Position numbers and translations under genes: made by a program. The notes under the pieces are model-generated. The model was not told where the DNA came from and did not search any database. It worked only from the letters and a program-made list of their open reading frames with translations. Positions 13,800 through 15,300 of a stretch of 15,300 nt of DNA are shown here, piece by piece. Each line of letters starts with the position of its first letter. Within the stretch, counting starts at the first letter, position 1. This DNA is from Meridianimarinicoccus sp044221805 (GTDB lineage: Bacteria; Pseudomonadota; Alphaproteobacteria; Rhodobacterales; Rhodobacteraceae), in assembly GCA_044221805.1 (NCBI GenBank), contig JBGAOK010000087.1, forward strand, positions 1 to 15,300. The letters are read 5' to 3'.

Positions 13800-14348
13800 T
13801 CAGCGCAGGATGCGGGTGTACTTGGTGCCTTCGATGGTGGCACCGGCCATCAGCCCCTGCTGGGCGAACAGGAAGGCGATCACCGCGTTCTGGGTCGCCG
13901 TGCTGGCCGCCAGCGCGCTGCCGACATTGCCGCCGGTGAACTCGGCCGCGGCGCCCGCCGCCCAGCCCGGCGAGGTGCGGAAATACTTCAGCGCCTCGGG
14001 CGTCATGAAGAACAGCACATAGGCGTATTGCTGGGCGCCGATCTGGAACCCGACCGAGGCCTGGGTCGCCGAGTAGTAGTCGACGGTGACATCCTCGATC
14101 AGCAGCGCGCCCTCGCCATAGGAGCCGCCGATCATGAAGCCGGCCTCGCCCACCAGCGGCATCACCAGCATGCCGGCCGACATGTTCTTCAGCTGGATGG
14201 TCTGGGGATAGGTCCGGTACATGTAGTCGAGCGCATTGGCGACGCGGCGGTCGATCACCTCGGACGCCGAGGAGCCGACGCCGTTGTCACAGGCGGCAAG
14301 CAGGGCCGCTGCCCCGAGGAGCACGCCGCGGCGGGAGAACTGGTTCAT
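13800..14348 (-). CDS. SYLF-domain (YSC84-like) lipoprotein
   Basis: 182 residues. The N terminus MNQFSRRGVLLGAAALLAAC is a lipoprotein signal with lipobox LLAAC and the lipidated Cys at 20. The SRRGVLL stretch also resembles a twin-arginine (Tat) motif, so export in folded form is possible. The mature part contains the SYLF/Ysc84 signature: AGMLVMPLVGEAGFMIGGSYGEG (59-80), ASVGFQIGAQQYAYVLFFMTPEAL (97-120), and a conserved Gly/Ala-rich C-terminal half. SYLF domains bind phosphoinositide lipids in eukaryotes; the bacterial role is unknown, probably periplasmic or envelope-associated. AGAGG (14361-14357) is 8 nt before the ATG. The frame is open to 14441 but that start would place 31 residues before the signal peptide. 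Probably its own transcription unit, or read through from hemB. Confidence 0.9.
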   Translation of the reverse strand: MNQFSRRGVLLGAAALLAACDNGVGSSASEVIDRRVANALDYMYRTYPQTIQLKNMSAGMLVMPLVGEAGFMIGGSYGEGALLIEDVTVDYYSATQASVGFQIGAQQYAYVLFFMTPEALKYFRTSPGWAAGAAAEFTGGNVGSALAASTATQNAVIAFLFAQQGLMAGATIEGTKYTRILR

Positions 14349-14479
14349 GCTCTCAGCCTCTATCTGGGGCGTCTGTGCCCGTATGTTGCGCCTTGCCGGC
14401 GTCTGGTGTCCAAGTCTAGCCCCGATGCGCCCAGATGTCACGGGAAGAAGGACGGGGACGCGCGCCGCGGCCGGGCCGG
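14349..14479. other. Gap between hemB and the lipoprotein gene
   Basis: 131 bp with no gene seen. It contains the lipoprotein ribosome site and presumably its promoter. TTGGAC on the minus strand (about 14414-14409) could be a -35 element, but I see no convincing -10 at the right distance. A GC-rich stretch directly after the hemB stop (14479-14460) may serve as a terminator; no clean stem with a T-run was found. Confidence 0.35.
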
Positions 14480-15300
14480 TCAGGCGGTTTCGGCCAGAAG
14501 CCGCGCGGCGCGGGGCGCGAAATAGGTCAGGACCCCGGCGCAGCCGGCGCGCTTGAAGGCGGTCAGGGTCTCGATCATCACCTTGCTGCCGTCGATCCAG
14601 CCGTTGGCCGCCGCGGCCTCGATCATCGCGTATTCGCCCGAGACCTGATAGGCGAAGGTCGGCACCTCGAAGGTCTCGTGCACCCGCCGGCAGATGTCGA
14701 GATAGGCGAGGCCCGGCTTGACCATCACCATGTCGGCGCCTTCCTCGAGATCGCGGGCGATCATCCTGAGCGCCTCGGCACCGTTCGCCGGGTCCATCTG
14801 GTAGGTCTTCTTGTCGCCCTTCAACGCGCCCGAGGCGCCCACCGCGTCCCGGAACGGGCCGTAGAAGGCGGAGGCGTACTTGGCCGAATAGCTCATGATC
14901 GCCACGTCGGTATGGCCGGCATGTTCCAGCGCGTCGCGCATCGCGCCGATGCGGCCGTCCATCATGTCCGAGGGGCCGAGGATGTCGGCCCCGGCCTCGG
15001 CCTGGGCCAGCGCCATGCGCACCAGCGCGGCGACGCTTTCGTCGTTCACGATGACGCCGCCGCGCACGATGCCGTCATGGCCGTTGGCATTGTAGGGGTC
15101 GAGCGCCACGTCGGTCATCACCGCGATCTCGGGCACCGCCGCCTTGATCGCCCGGATCGTCCGGTTCGACAGGTTGTCGGGGTTCCAGGCTTCCTCGCAA
15201 TCGTCGGTTTTCAGCTTCGGGTCGGTATAGGGGAACAGGCACATGGCCGGGATGCCGAGGCCATGGGCCTCGCGCGCGGCGGCGACGGCGCGGTCGGTGG
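14480..15300 (-). CDS. hemB: Delta-aminolevulinic acid dehydratase / porphobilinogen synthase (5' end cut by window)
   Basis: Condenses two 5-aminolevulinate molecules to porphobilinogen, the second common step of haem, chlorophyll and vitamin B12 synthesis; cytosolic. 272 residues are visible; the family is about 330, so roughly the first 55-60 lie beyond 15300. The frame is open to the window edge (TDRAVAAAREAHGLGIPAM...), so the Met at 15244 is internal. Seen: LFPYTDPKLKT, the two Schiff-base Lys regions SYSAKYASAFYGPFRDA and VMVKPGLAYLD, and YQVSGEY. The metal-site region reads DVALDPYNANGHDG rather than the Cys-rich DVCLC...GHCG of zinc enzymes, which indicates a Mg-type, zinc-independent HemB as in Pseudomonas and Bradyrhizobium. 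Confidence 0.96.
   Translation of the reverse strand, partial: TDRAVAAAREAHGLGIPAMCLFPYTDPKLKTDDCEEAWNPDNLSNRTIRAIKAAVPEIAVMTDVALDPYNANGHDGIVRGGVIVNDESVAALVRMALAQAEAGADILGPSDMMDGRIGAMRDALEHAGHTDVAIMSYSAKYASAFYGPFRDAVGASGALKGDKKTYQMDPANGAEALRMIARDLEEGADMVMVKPGLAYLDICRRVHETFEVPTFAYQVSGEYAMIEAAAANGWIDGSKVMIETLTAFKRAGCAGVLTYFAPRAARLLAETA

Noticed and set aside
11266..14022. A 918-codon open frame on the plus strand opposite the acylase and lipoprotein genes
   Set aside because: It is antisense to two well-supported genes, rich in Gly, Arg, Gln and His, has no family motif, and is a typical high-GC shadow frame.
14349..14441. Upstream ATG extending the SYLF lipoprotein by 31 residues
   Set aside because: It would bury the signal peptide and lipobox inside the protein; the downstream ATG has AGAGG at 8 nt.
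1..15300. A novel defence, mobile or CRISPR-type system
   Set aside because: Every kilobase is filled by recognisable housekeeping or regulatory genes; no integrase, transposase, repeat-spacer array or unknown gene cluster was found.

Overview
The window is chromosomal DNA from a high-GC alphaproteobacterium, most likely a member of the Rhodobacteraceae (Rhodobacter/Paracoccus type). The evidence is gene order and protein character: a fused ispDF next to pgpA and a CinA-type amidase, the dusB(nifR3)-ntrB-ntrC-ntrY-ntrX-hfq-hflX block, an NtrC without the sigma-54 contact loop, and a Mg-type HemB. No tRNA, rRNA, CRISPR array, insertion sequence or phage gene was seen. Nearly all of it is housekeeping and regulatory DNA. 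The many long antisense reading frames are high-GC shadows.

Left part (1-2119, minus strand): a compact operon ispDF -> pgpA -> CinA/PncC amidase, reading leftwards out of the window. Each junction is a 4-bp ATGA stop/start overlap. It joins isoprenoid precursor synthesis, phosphatidylglycerol synthesis and NMN recycling. A 190-bp divergent promoter region (2120-2309) separates it from the next operon.

Centre (2310-11131, plus strand): dusB (TTG start) -> ntrB -> ntrC are translationally coupled and form the nitrogen two-component system. After two back-to-back hairpins comes ntrY-ntrX, a second histidine kinase/response regulator pair, then hfq and hflX. ntrY is broken in this sequence. About 40 codons covering the last membrane segment and the start of HAMP are missing, and the reading frame shifts at about 6668-6680. 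ntrX, hfq and hflX look intact. hflX appears to start at a CTG that overlaps the hfq stop codon.

Right part (11116-15300, minus strand): a large membrane-anchored penicillin-acylase-family Ntn-hydrolase convergent with and overlapping hflX, a small SYLF-domain lipoprotein, and hemB, whose 5' end is cut by the window edge.

I did not find a new multi-gene system. The observations most worth a second look are the ntrY deletion/frameshift, the CTG start of hflX, the missing GAFTGA motif in both NtrC and NtrX, the internal ribosome site in the ispDF fusion, the tandem hairpins between ntrC and ntrY, and the 12-bp minisatellite coding for the acylase spacer.
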